From Bacteroides thetaiotaomicron VPI-5482 (GTDB lineage: Bacteria > Bacteroidota > Bacteroidia > Bacteroidales > Bacteroidaceae): 64,000 bases of DNA. Below, in pieces: positions 27,401 to 35,543 of the stretch (the first letter of the stretch is position 1; each line of letters opens with the position of its first letter). The stretch spans positions 4,030,001 to 4,094,000 of the forward strand of contig NC_004663.1 in assembly GCF_000011065.1 (NCBI RefSeq), given 5' to 3'. The notes under the pieces were generated by a model, which was not told where the DNA came from, did not search any database, and saw only the letters and a program-made list of their open reading frames with translations. A program made the position numbers and the translations under genes.

Positions 27401-27769
27401 TATTTACCACGTCTGACGGATGATAAACAGACTCTGGCAGCCAATACAGGCTACAATACCACCCGTTACTTGCTGAATGCAGCTTATATGCGCCTAAAGA
27501 ATCTGACGGTGTCTTATTCGTTCAAGCCTCAGCTGGTGCAACATATCGGACTGAGTAATTTGAGAGTATACGTCACTTGTGATAACCTGTTTACTGTTTC
27601 TAAATTGCCGAAACAGTTTGATCCGGAAACACTGAATCAGGTGAACGGATGGGTAGGCGGCAGTAATGACACTGCCCCGGCACTTACTTCACCATTGAAT
27701 GCCAATGGTAACGGACGTGTATATCCTATGAACCGGAACTTTGTATTTGGAATTGATGTCACATTTTAA
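24449..27769 (+). CDS. SusC/RagA-family TonB-linked outer-membrane transporter
   Basis: 1106 residues. The in-frame ATG at 24467 would place the signal peptide (MKKQSCFVSLLMLLLLFPLG) at the very start and may be the real one. After cleavage comes a CarboxypepD_reg-like domain (about 30-110, GQVVDDSGESIIGATIMVKG), a TonB-box-like stretch (LDEVVVVGM, about 111-119), the plug (about 125-240, with GSINKGEPYVLIDGVEQ and KDASAAAVYGARAAYGVIIVTTK) and a 22-stranded barrel ending in NRNFVFGIDVTF. It imports oligosaccharides across the outer membrane with SusD as lid. It has no STN/FecR-interacting N-terminal domain, which agrees with control by the HTCS rather than by a sigma/anti-sigma pair. Confidence 0.97.
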   Translation: MKKRKQMKKQSCFVSLLMLLLLFPLGAFAQQQMIKGQVVDDSGESIIGATIMVKGAKEGTLTDFDGNFSLKGKVGTTLSISYVGYSPLEVKVKKLEGNRFVLREDAKVLDEVVVVGMDKQKRSTITAAVATVSSEAIASRPVTDLTSALQGNVAGLNFSTDAVADGVGGEMGAEIKFNIRGTGSINKGEPYVLIDGVEQSLQNVNPNDIETISILKDASAAAVYGARAAYGVIIVTTKSGGKDKTRVSYNGTVGFSSPINMPKMMNSLEFAHYINERNDNDGKKHEISDALIEKMEGFMKNPYSTEFPGIEPNQNKTNWASSKDAVYANTDWFDYYFKDASIRHSHNLSISGGSDKVSYYVGLGYIYQEGLMDKVDDNLSKYNVNTKFQINANKWLKFNFNNNLTLNILKRPMANQTIFYGTIGQTIPNAPTHYPIESKYNDASEFRYLKESHYVENRISDAMSFSATITPLQGWDIVGEMKVRFDVEDNSFKRGYPTYEKPDGELSIDKSTKQGYVYPGMNWKNSRWGSYTRGNAFDYYLSPNILSSYIFGWGDHTFRAMAGFQMELQENSDGYTYKDGLLTSDIFSFANANGNLSGNEDRTHWATMGMYAKLNWNYQEVYFLEFSGRYDGSSRFAPGHRWGFFPSFSAGYDMARTDYFKGWNLPFSQLKLRVSYGRLGNQNGAGLYDYLGFMNLVPDSPDSWLLPGVSDTPSKGVLARTPKMISPYITWEKVDNANLGIDLMLFRNRLSVTADIYQRTTRDMIGPAEAIPSISGINTEDRSKINNATLRNRGWELSVNWQDRLKCGFSYGIGFNISDYKAVVTKYNNPEGLLYNNHTGLARNKGYYEGMDIGEIWGFQADDLFRTNREVDEYLKTVDLSFFKPGDKWQRGDVKYIDSNHDGKVDSGKGTLADHGDLKVIGNATPKYSFGFNLNAGYKGFEVSALFQGVAKRQFPISGAAYFFGGNSYFKEHLDHFNAQNPEGYLPRLTDDKQTLAANTGYNTTRYLLNAAYMRLKNLTVSYSFKPQLVQHIGLSNLRVYVTCDNLFTVSKLPKQFDPETLNQVNGWVGGSNDTAPALTSPLNANGNGRVYPMNRNFVFGIDVTF

Positions 27770-27785
27770 TTAGAGAGGAACTATT

Positions 27786-29651
27786 ATGAAAAAGAAGATA
27801 ATTATTCTAACTGCTTTTATGGGACTGATGCTGTCTGCTTGTTCCGACTTTCTGGACCGGAAACCATTGACGCAGCCAGATAACACTACCTTCCTGTCAG
27901 GACGGGAACAGGTAGAGAACTATATCAATGCTTTATACCCGGCATTGCCCGCTCCGGCACAGTATGGAATGGGTGTCAGGGGAGAAGAGGTGAACAGCGA
28001 CAATATTCTGGCGGAAAAGTATGATATGCGCCTGAATGGTGAAAATAATTTGTTCAGCGGCTCGTCCGACTGGAAGAAGGGGTATGAGAACCTGCGTGAT
28101 GTCAACTATTTCTTCTACTATTATTGTGTTCCTGAAATAGAGGAAACAGCCGAGATACAATCTTTGCGAGGAGAAGCTTATTTCTTACGGGCTTACTGGC
28201 ACTTTTATTTGCTAACCCGCTTTGGGGATATACCTATTATGGATGATTTTTGGGATGGGAATGCCACAGTTGCCGGTTTACAAATTCCGGCTACTAAGCG
28301 TTCGGATGTGGCACGGTTCATTCTGAGCGATCTGAAGGCTGCTATAGGCGAGCTTCCCGAAACTCGGGCAAGTCTGTTTTCCCGTAGTAAATATCAAGGA
28401 TTGCGTATTAACAAGGAGGCGGCTATTATTCTCGCTATGCGGGTAGCGCTTTACGAAGGTTCATGGGAAAAATATCACAAAGGAACAGAGTTCGCCAAAG
28501 AGGATAATTCCGCAGAATTTTATCAGGAAGTATTGAACTGGGGTGATCAGCAACTTTTCCCTGCCGGTCTGACCTTGAATACAAAGGATTCTGATAAGGA
28601 AGCTATCAGTGCGGAAGACGCTTTTGCACATTTGTTTAATAAGAAAGATCTCTCTGGGATTCAAGAGGCTGTTTTCTGGAAAAAGTACTCTTTGAATGAT
28701 GGTATCTTCAATGCTTTGGGAGGCTTACTTTCCAGTGGTGTGGTCAATACCGACGGCCCGGCAGGATTATCAAAATCTTTGGTTGATAATTATTTGTATA
28801 CCGATGGTACTTTTATTGATCCTGCTGAACTGAAATTTAAGGATTTCAATCAAATGTTTAAAGATCGGGATGCGCGGCTTCTTGCTACAGTGATGCATAC
28901 AGGCTGTAAATATCGCTCGAATGCAGGAGCTACTGCTTCTAAGCCAATGAACGTCAGAGCTTATGATCCTACAGGTACTAAGGAAGAAATAAAACTGAAG
29001 AATGATGATATCGTATCTCCGAGTTTGAATGGCAACGGGAACAGTAAAAACGTTACAGGATTTCATATTCGGATGGGCATCGATACAACTTATGTAGACG
29101 GTAACAGTGAAACAGCCATTATTATGTTCCGCTATGCGGAAGGATTGCTCTGCTATGCGGAAGCAGCAGCAGAACTCAATAAATATGATGATAATGTAGC
29201 CGCAAAAACGATAAAAGCGTTGCGTGAAAGAGCAGGTGTGAAATATATTACTCCGACAACCGATCCCAATTTCCCATTTACGGGAATTAGTCCTGTTATT
29301 CAGGAGATTCGCCGTGAGCGGCGTTCGGAACTGGCTCTTCAAGGGTTCCGTCTGGATGATTTGATGCGTTGGGCAGGTGCCGGAACTCTGAAAGGAATAG
29401 ATGGCCGCGGCAGAGGTGCCTATCTGGGTAAAGAGGGGATTCTGTACCGGAGTTTTTCACCCGAGGGACAAGAGTCACTAAAGCTCGTATTGAAGGATAA
29501 TGAGGGTTGGATGGACCCATTGCAGCAATACTTGCCTAATGGATACCTTTTCGATCTGAAACGGGACTATTTATTGCCGATTCCACAGGATGAACTACAA
29601 TTAAATCGCCAGTTACGTCAAAATCCGGGTTGGGAGAATGTAAGTGAATAA
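27786..29651 (+). CDS. SusD/RagB-family surface glycan-binding lipoprotein
   Basis: 621 residues. Lipoprotein signal MKKKIIILTAFMGLMLSAC with Cys 19, followed by SDFLDRKPLTQPD, the standard SusD N-terminus. TPR-like helical scaffold (YFLRAYWHFYLLTRFGDIPIMDD) and the conserved C-terminal block (IRRERRSELALQGFRLDDLMRWA, then YLLPIPQDELQLN...NPGW). It caps the SusC barrel at the cell surface and delivers oligosaccharide. It lies 16 bp after SusC, certainly co-transcribed. Confidence 0.97.
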   Translation: MKKKIIILTAFMGLMLSACSDFLDRKPLTQPDNTTFLSGREQVENYINALYPALPAPAQYGMGVRGEEVNSDNILAEKYDMRLNGENNLFSGSSDWKKGYENLRDVNYFFYYYCVPEIEETAEIQSLRGEAYFLRAYWHFYLLTRFGDIPIMDDFWDGNATVAGLQIPATKRSDVARFILSDLKAAIGELPETRASLFSRSKYQGLRINKEAAIILAMRVALYEGSWEKYHKGTEFAKEDNSAEFYQEVLNWGDQQLFPAGLTLNTKDSDKEAISAEDAFAHLFNKKDLSGIQEAVFWKKYSLNDGIFNALGGLLSSGVVNTDGPAGLSKSLVDNYLYTDGTFIDPAELKFKDFNQMFKDRDARLLATVMHTGCKYRSNAGATASKPMNVRAYDPTGTKEEIKLKNDDIVSPSLNGNGNSKNVTGFHIRMGIDTTYVDGNSETAIIMFRYAEGLLCYAEAAAELNKYDDNVAAKTIKALRERAGVKYITPTTDPNFPFTGISPVIQEIRRERRSELALQGFRLDDLMRWAGAGTLKGIDGRGRGAYLGKEGILYRSFSPEGQESLKLVLKDNEGWMDPLQQYLPNGYLFDLKRDYLLPIPQDELQLNRQLRQNPGWENVSE

Positions 29652-29678
29652 ATACCTCATTTTATAAACTATACTATT

Positions 29679-31550
29679 ATGATAAAAAGAATATTATATA
29701 CATTTTTACCCGTTTGCCTGCTTGCAACAGGATTTGCAGGTTGTGATGACGATGCGGTAGAACCATTGCCGGAGACTGTACCGTTGATTATAGAAGCAAG
29801 TGGAAAAAGCTTTGTGATGGGAGAAGAACTGACTCTTACCGTCAAAGTTAATGATGAAAAGAATCCGCAATTGACGACTAATGAAGATTTTGATGTGTAT
29901 CTGACCGCTAAAGACGGGGAAATGGATGTATCGAAAATCGCATTTAAAGATTTTCCTTCGATGGTTACGGTCCCCAAAGGGGTGAGTAGCTTCGATATTA
30001 AATTGCCGATTGTGGAAAGTGGTCTTGAACCGAAACAGAAATTAACTGTGAACGTGACTGCCTTCGTGCGTGGCTATGCCATGACTAATCCTACTCAAAC
30101 GGTGGTGGTCTCCGACCACTATTATACAGTAGTGTCACTGAAGAACAATTCGGATAATATAATTAATGAAGGTGATGAGTTTACTATTCAGGTGCAGACT
30201 CCTGTTCCGGTGAAAGACGATATGGATATTAACATCACTATTCCTGATGATCAAAAGAGTCTCTATGAAACGTTGCCTCCTGTTACATTGACAGTAAACG
30301 CAGGTGAAACTTTGGCAGAGGCAAAAGTGAAGACGAAACATAACCTCAGTCCTACACAGCACGAAACGTTGGTACTGAATTTTACAACTATTTCTGTTAT
30401 GTATCCGCTGGATAATGATAAAATGGAAATCATCATGAAAGACCTCGAAGCAGGAAAGGGTAGTAAACTTCTTGACGAACGCTGGGTATATGATCATCCG
30501 GGGATCCCGTTTGCTTCCAGTGGAAGGCAGACGGCTGTGGTTGAGCAATATGGCGATGCTGTTTTAATGAAGGAGTTGGATGCGCATCCTAATGCGGACT
30601 TGGCTGCAGCAGGCTGGAAATTCTATAATGCGTGGGAATTCCATAGTGTGGGAAATTCGGGCGACATGTGGAACAATGGCAACTCTTTTGGTAATAAAGT
30701 ACCTCTGTTCCTGGCGGCACGTAATACCGTGATCGTTCAGAACCATGCTGCTTGTATAAACGAACAGTTCTCAAAGATTACGGACGACGGCTATCTGCGA
30801 ATGATAGAAATGAAAGTACCGTCAAATGCTACGGCTCCTGCATCAGGGCAAAGAGATTATGGTACAGCAGCTTTCTATGGTTGTGGAACGGGTTCTCCGT
30901 GGAAGTCCAACAGTCAGTTGATATCAGAAGGTTGCAGAATGGAAATCCGTGCCCGTCTTCGTGGGCAGAAGAATGGCTTTAATATGGGTATCTGGCTGGT
31001 TTCTGATGAATCTGCCGGTCAGAAATCTTATTCGGAAATAGATATTCTTGAAAATCCTGTCGGTCCTGTAACCGGAGACAGAGCACATCAGACATTCCAT
31101 ACCGGTCCTACTACAACTGATAATAAAACCAAAACTGCTAATAATACAATCAATATGACTGAATGGAATATTTATTGGGTAGAGTGGCGTTCGGATACGG
31201 AAGTTGCAATAGGTATCAACGGAGAAGAAACCGTAACCTTGAAGAAGAGCGAATGTACCGAAGAGGAGTGGACCTTTACGAATGCAAAGAATGAGAAGGG
31301 ACTTAAGTTCATCCTCACTATGGGTGCACCTAATAAATGGGGACTTGGCGGTGGAACAGAAACAGGCGGAGTATGGTCTCCTGATGCCGGCTGGGATTCC
31401 GGATTCGCAAGTTACAATAATTATGAGCGAGATAAGGAAAACGACGCTATCCCTCGTCTGGAGATTGATTGGGTTCGTACATACATCAATAAAGCTACGG
31501 TAGCAGATTATGAACTGGGTAAAGCTAAAAATGGTACTAAGTTCTATTAA
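29679..31550 (+). CDS. Surface lipoprotein with GH16 catalytic domain
   Basis: 623 residues. Lipoprotein signal ends at Cys 22 and is followed by DDD, an acidic patch of the kind that directs Bacteroidetes lipoproteins to the cell surface. Two beta-sandwich domains (about 30-260) precede a GH16-like jelly roll (about 265-615). The catalytic signature is EIDILE: E453 nucleophile, D455, E458 acid/base. GH16 enzymes are endo-beta-glycosidases. Some gut Bacteroides GH16 proteins are endo-acting O-glycanases on mucin, cleaving poly-LacNAc beta-1,4 bonds; with sulfatase, GH20, GH2 and GH95 in the same locus that is my preferred reading. Beta-glucanase or agarase-like activity is not excluded. Confidence 0.8.
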   Translation: MIKRILYTFLPVCLLATGFAGCDDDAVEPLPETVPLIIEASGKSFVMGEELTLTVKVNDEKNPQLTTNEDFDVYLTAKDGEMDVSKIAFKDFPSMVTVPKGVSSFDIKLPIVESGLEPKQKLTVNVTAFVRGYAMTNPTQTVVVSDHYYTVVSLKNNSDNIINEGDEFTIQVQTPVPVKDDMDINITIPDDQKSLYETLPPVTLTVNAGETLAEAKVKTKHNLSPTQHETLVLNFTTISVMYPLDNDKMEIIMKDLEAGKGSKLLDERWVYDHPGIPFASSGRQTAVVEQYGDAVLMKELDAHPNADLAAAGWKFYNAWEFHSVGNSGDMWNNGNSFGNKVPLFLAARNTVIVQNHAACINEQFSKITDDGYLRMIEMKVPSNATAPASGQRDYGTAAFYGCGTGSPWKSNSQLISEGCRMEIRARLRGQKNGFNMGIWLVSDESAGQKSYSEIDILENPVGPVTGDRAHQTFHTGPTTTDNKTKTANNTINMTEWNIYWVEWRSDTEVAIGINGEETVTLKKSECTEEEWTFTNAKNEKGLKFILTMGAPNKWGLGGGTETGGVWSPDAGWDSGFASYNNYERDKENDAIPRLEIDWVRTYINKATVADYELGKAKNGTKFY

Positions 31551-31568
31551 TCAATAATCCGTATTATC

Positions 31569-31607
31569 AATCATCCGGGGAATCCCGCAAGTATTCTCCG
31601 GATGATT
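31569..31607 (+). terminator. Hairpin in the PUL operon after GH16
   Basis: AATCATCCGG (31569-31578) pairs with 31598-31607, followed by TTCTTTTAAA. The sulfatase starts 26 bp further on, so it may act as an attenuator that lowers expression of the distal enzymes relative to SusC/D. Confidence 0.6.
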
Positions 31608-31632
31608 TCTTTTAAATCAATGAATAAATAAA

Positions 31633-33201
31633 ATGAAGTATACTTATATAATTCCTGTCACCGGATTGGCTGCTGCAGCTTGTAGTTGTACTTCGGTAAA
31701 AAAAGAGGCTGCACAGAAGCCACTGAACATCGTCTATATCATGACCGATGATCATACAGCACAAATGATGAGTTGCTATGATACCCGATATATGGAAACT
31801 CCCAATCTTGACCGCATAGCGGAAGAAGGAGTACTCTTTACCAACAGCTTTGTGGCTAATTCTCTGAGCGGACCCAGCCGTGCCTGCATGATAACGGGCA
31901 AGCACAGTTGTGCCAACAAATTCTATGATAACACCACTTGTGTATTCGATAGTGCTCAACAGACATTCCCCAAATTGTTGCAAAAAGCCGGATATCAGAC
32001 CGCATTGGTAGGCAAATGGCATCTTGAAAGCCTTCCTTCCGGATTTAACTACTGGGAAATAGTTCCCGGTCAGGGCGATTACTACAATCCGGATTTCATT
32101 ACACAGAACAACGACACCATCCGGAAGCACGGATATATCACAAATCTGATTACCGATGATGCCATTGACTGGATGGAACACAAACGTGATCTTGATAAAC
32201 CTTTTTGCCTGTTGATTCATCACAAAGCGATTCATCGCAACTGGTTGGCAGATACGTGTAATCTGGCTTTGTATGAAGATAAGACCTTCCCGTTACCGGA
32301 TAATTTCTTCGACGATTATGAGGGACGTCCGGCTGCCGCCTCACAGGAAATGAGCATTGCCAAAGATATGGATATGATCTACGATCTTAAAATGCTGCGT
32401 CCTGATAAAGACTCCCGCCTGAAAGCCTTGTATGAAAAGTATATCGGACGGATGGACAAAGCACAGCGTGCCGCATGGGATAAGTTTTATGATCCGATCA
32501 TAGCCGATTTCTACCGGCAGAACCTGCAGGGGAAAGAACTTGCCAACTGGAAATTCCAGCGTTATATGCGCGACTATATGAAGACGGTGAAATCATTGGA
32601 TGACAATGTCGGTAGAGTATTCGACTATCTGAAAAAGAAGGGATTACTGGACAATACACTGGTAGTTTATACTTCCGATCAAGGCTTCTACATGGGTGAG
32701 CATGGTTGGTTTGACAAACGTTTCATGTACGAAGAGTCCATGCGTACTCCTCTTATCATGCGCCTGCCGAAAGGCTTTGACCGCAGGGGAAAGATCACGG
32801 AAATGGTGCAGAACATCGACTATGCCCCTACCTTCCTCGAACTTGCCGGAGCTCCTGTGCCCGAAGACATCCACGGAGTGTCACTTGTTCCGTTGCTGAA
32901 AGGCGAACATCCTCAGGACTGGCGGACAGCCTTATATTATCATTTCTATGAATATCCTGCCGAACACATGGTGAAACGCCATTACGGCATACGTACCGAA
33001 CGCTATAAACTGATTCATTTTTATAATAACATCAACTGGTGGGAACTTTACGACCTGCAGGCTGATCCTACGGAGATGCACAACCTTTACGGTCAACCCG
33101 AATATGAATCCATCGCCGAAGAACTGAAAGTAGAAATGGAAAAACTGCAGGAACAGTATAATGATCCGGTCCGTTTCTCCCCTGAGAGAGACAAGGAATA
33201 A
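31633..33201 (+). CDS. S1-family sulfatase, serine type
   Basis: 522 residues. The N-terminus (VTGLAAAACSC) reads as a possible lipoprotein signal. Metal-binding start NIVYIMTDDH, then the maturation motif S-G-P-S-R (S79 to R83), in which Ser 79 would be oxidised to formylglycine by an anaerobic sulfatase-maturating enzyme encoded elsewhere. ALVGKWHL and TSDQGFYMGEHGWFDKR are the other conserved S1 blocks. The chain resembles gut S1 sulfatases acting on 6-sulfated N-acetylglucosamine, which would suit a mucin or keratan-like substrate, but the subfamily is an inference. It lies between GH16 and GH20 in the operon. Confidence 0.92.
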   Translation: MKYTYIIPVTGLAAAACSCTSVKKEAAQKPLNIVYIMTDDHTAQMMSCYDTRYMETPNLDRIAEEGVLFTNSFVANSLSGPSRACMITGKHSCANKFYDNTTCVFDSAQQTFPKLLQKAGYQTALVGKWHLESLPSGFNYWEIVPGQGDYYNPDFITQNNDTIRKHGYITNLITDDAIDWMEHKRDLDKPFCLLIHHKAIHRNWLADTCNLALYEDKTFPLPDNFFDDYEGRPAAASQEMSIAKDMDMIYDLKMLRPDKDSRLKALYEKYIGRMDKAQRAAWDKFYDPIIADFYRQNLQGKELANWKFQRYMRDYMKTVKSLDDNVGRVFDYLKKKGLLDNTLVVYTSDQGFYMGEHGWFDKRFMYEESMRTPLIMRLPKGFDRRGKITEMVQNIDYAPTFLELAGAPVPEDIHGVSLVPLLKGEHPQDWRTALYYHFYEYPAEHMVKRHYGIRTERYKLIHFYNNINWWELYDLQADPTEMHNLYGQPEYESIAEELKVEMEKLQEQYNDPVRFSPERDKE

Positions 33202-33218
33202 TAATAAAACTGACTATC

Positions 33219-35543
33219 ATGACGAAATACATCTTAATCATTCTCATGCTACTGGCACCTATAGCGGGGGCAAGCGCTGATAACTTAACACCATCCCCTA
33301 TTTCAATAGTTCCTTGTCCGGTACGTGTAGTACCGGGCAAGGGTAACTTTACCTTTTCCGACAAGACAGTCTTTTCCGTAGAAAACCATGAACAGGCGGT
33401 TATCGCCCGTAACTTTATAGACTTATTTAAAAAAAGCTCAGGGATAATTCCTCAGTTGACAATGGGTAGCAGTGAGAAGAGTCATGTTCGTTTTACGACT
33501 GACTCTTCTCTAAAAAGTGAAGCATACCTGCTGGAAGTTACCCCGCAGCAGATTTTGGTGAAAGCTTCCGATACGAAAGGATTTTTCTACGCATTGCAGA
33601 CGATCCGTTTACTGCTGCCACCTGCTATCGAAGGCAATCAACGGGCAAAGTGCCTTGACTGGAATATTCCCACAGTGACTATTCAGGATGAACCACGCTT
33701 TGGTTATCGGGCACTGATGTTGGATGTCGCCCGATTCTTTATTCCTAAAGAGAACGTTTTGCGTATCATCGATTGTATGGCGATGCTCAAAATCAATACT
33801 CTCCATTTTCATCTGACGGATGACAACGGCTGGAGGCTGGAAATCAAGAAATATCCCCGTCTGACGGAAACAGGAGCCTGGCGGGTCAACCGTATGGATG
33901 TTCCTTTCTATTTCCGGCGCAATCCGGAACCGGGAGAACCTACGCCTATCGGAGGATTCTATACACAGGAGGATGTAAAGGAGATGGTGGCTTACGCTGC
34001 CGAACGGCAGATAGAAATTATTCCCGAGATTGATATGCCTGCCCATAGTAATGCTGCATTGGCTGCTTATCCGGAATTGACCTGTCCGATAGTAAAGAGT
34101 TATATCGGGGTGATCCCGGGTTTGGGTGGAGGCAATTCAGGAGTGATCTACTGTGCGGGAAAAGATAGTGCCTTTACTTTTTTGCAGAATGTTCTGGATG
34201 AAGTGATGGCTTTGTTTCCTTCCCGCTATATCCATCTGGGAGGTGATGAAGCGCAAAAAGGATATTGGGAAAAGTGCCCGCTTTGTCAGGCACGGATGAA
34301 AAATGAACATCTGGACAATGAAGAAGACTTGCAAGGTTACTTTATGAAACGGATGAGTGACTACGTGTGCAGCAAAGGACGAAAAGTGATTGGCTGGGAC
34401 GAACTGACCAACAGTAGTTTCCTGCCCGAAGGCGTTATCATCCAGGGATGGAGAGGACTGGGAACGGCTGCTCTGAAAGCAGCGGAGCAAGGGCATCCGT
34501 TCATCATGACACCCGCACGTATCATGTATCTGATTCGTTATCAGGGACCGCAATGGTTTGAACCTCAAACCTACTTTGGTAATAATACGTTGAAGGATAT
34601 TTATGATTATGAACCGGTGCAGGCAGACTGGAAGCCGGAGTACGCTTCTTTACTCATGGGCGTGCAGGCATCCATGTGGACAGAGTTCTGCAATAAACCT
34701 GAAGACGTGGATTATTTAGTATTTCCCCGTCTGGCTGCATTGGCGGAGATAGCATGGACACAGCCGGAGAAAAAGGATTGGACTTCATTTCTGAAAGCAA
34801 TGGATATTTATAATGAACATCTGACGGCAAAAGGAATTGTCTATGCCCGTTCGATGTATAATATTCAGCACACGGTGACTCCCGAAGATGGAGCACTGAA
34901 AGTGAAACTGGAATGTATCCGGCCGGATGCAGAAATACATTATACGACAGATGGCAGTGAACCTATAGCTACTTCACCTCTTTATAAAGAAAAATTGGCC
35001 GTAAAAGAGACATTGAATCTTAAAAGTGCTACTTTTGTGAAAGGCAGACAAATGGGAAAGACACTGACGCTTCCTGTTCGTTGGAATCTGGCAACCGCCA
35101 AACCTGTGTCGGGATGTAATCCGAATGAGAAACTTCTGACTAACGGGATACGTGGAAGCCTGAAGTATTCGGACTTTGAATGGTGTTCTTGGACGAATAA
35201 TGATTCTATCTCTTTTACTATAGATATGGAGAAGATGGAGAAGGTGAATACCTTCACTATTGGTTGCATAACCAGTTATGGTATGGCTGTACATAAACCG
35301 CGCTTGATAGAGATTGCGGTATCCGGTGATAATAAAACTTTCGATAAGGCAGGAGAACGGACCTTTACTCCGGAAGAGATTTTCCGTGAAGGTAATTATA
35401 TTGAGGATATATCGATAAGTTTGGGAGGCGTTGAAACCCGCTATATAAGGGTAACGGCAAAAGGGATAGGAAAATGTCCTGATAACCATGTCCGTCCCGG
35501 GCAGGAGGCAAGAGTGCATTTTGATGAAGTGATGATAGAATGA
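33219..35543 (+). CDS. Beta-N-acetylhexosaminidase, GH20
   Basis: 774 residues. Signal peptide MTKYILIILMLLAPIAGASA. GH20b-type alpha/beta domain (about 25-155), then TIM barrel (about 158-520) starting at RFGYRALMLDVARFF, with HFHLTDDNGWRLEI, EIDMPAHSNAAL and the catalytic pair D343-E344 in HLGGDEAQKGYW. After the barrel come a chitobiase C-terminal-like segment (VKLECIRPDAEIHYTTDGSEP) and an F5/8 type C-like beta-sandwich (about 620-774). It removes terminal beta-linked GlcNAc or GalNAc by substrate-assisted catalysis; probably periplasmic. Its stop overlaps the start of GH2. Confidence 0.95.
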   Translation: MTKYILIILMLLAPIAGASADNLTPSPISIVPCPVRVVPGKGNFTFSDKTVFSVENHEQAVIARNFIDLFKKSSGIIPQLTMGSSEKSHVRFTTDSSLKSEAYLLEVTPQQILVKASDTKGFFYALQTIRLLLPPAIEGNQRAKCLDWNIPTVTIQDEPRFGYRALMLDVARFFIPKENVLRIIDCMAMLKINTLHFHLTDDNGWRLEIKKYPRLTETGAWRVNRMDVPFYFRRNPEPGEPTPIGGFYTQEDVKEMVAYAAERQIEIIPEIDMPAHSNAALAAYPELTCPIVKSYIGVIPGLGGGNSGVIYCAGKDSAFTFLQNVLDEVMALFPSRYIHLGGDEAQKGYWEKCPLCQARMKNEHLDNEEDLQGYFMKRMSDYVCSKGRKVIGWDELTNSSFLPEGVIIQGWRGLGTAALKAAEQGHPFIMTPARIMYLIRYQGPQWFEPQTYFGNNTLKDIYDYEPVQADWKPEYASLLMGVQASMWTEFCNKPEDVDYLVFPRLAALAEIAWTQPEKKDWTSFLKAMDIYNEHLTAKGIVYARSMYNIQHTVTPEDGALKVKLECIRPDAEIHYTTDGSEPIATSPLYKEKLAVKETLNLKSATFVKGRQMGKTLTLPVRWNLATAKPVSGCNPNEKLLTNGIRGSLKYSDFEWCSWTNNDSISFTIDMEKMEKVNTFTIGCITSYGMAVHKPRLIEIAVSGDNKTFDKAGERTFTPEEIFREGNYIEDISISLGGVETRYIRVTAKGIGKCPDNHVRPGQEARVHFDEVMIE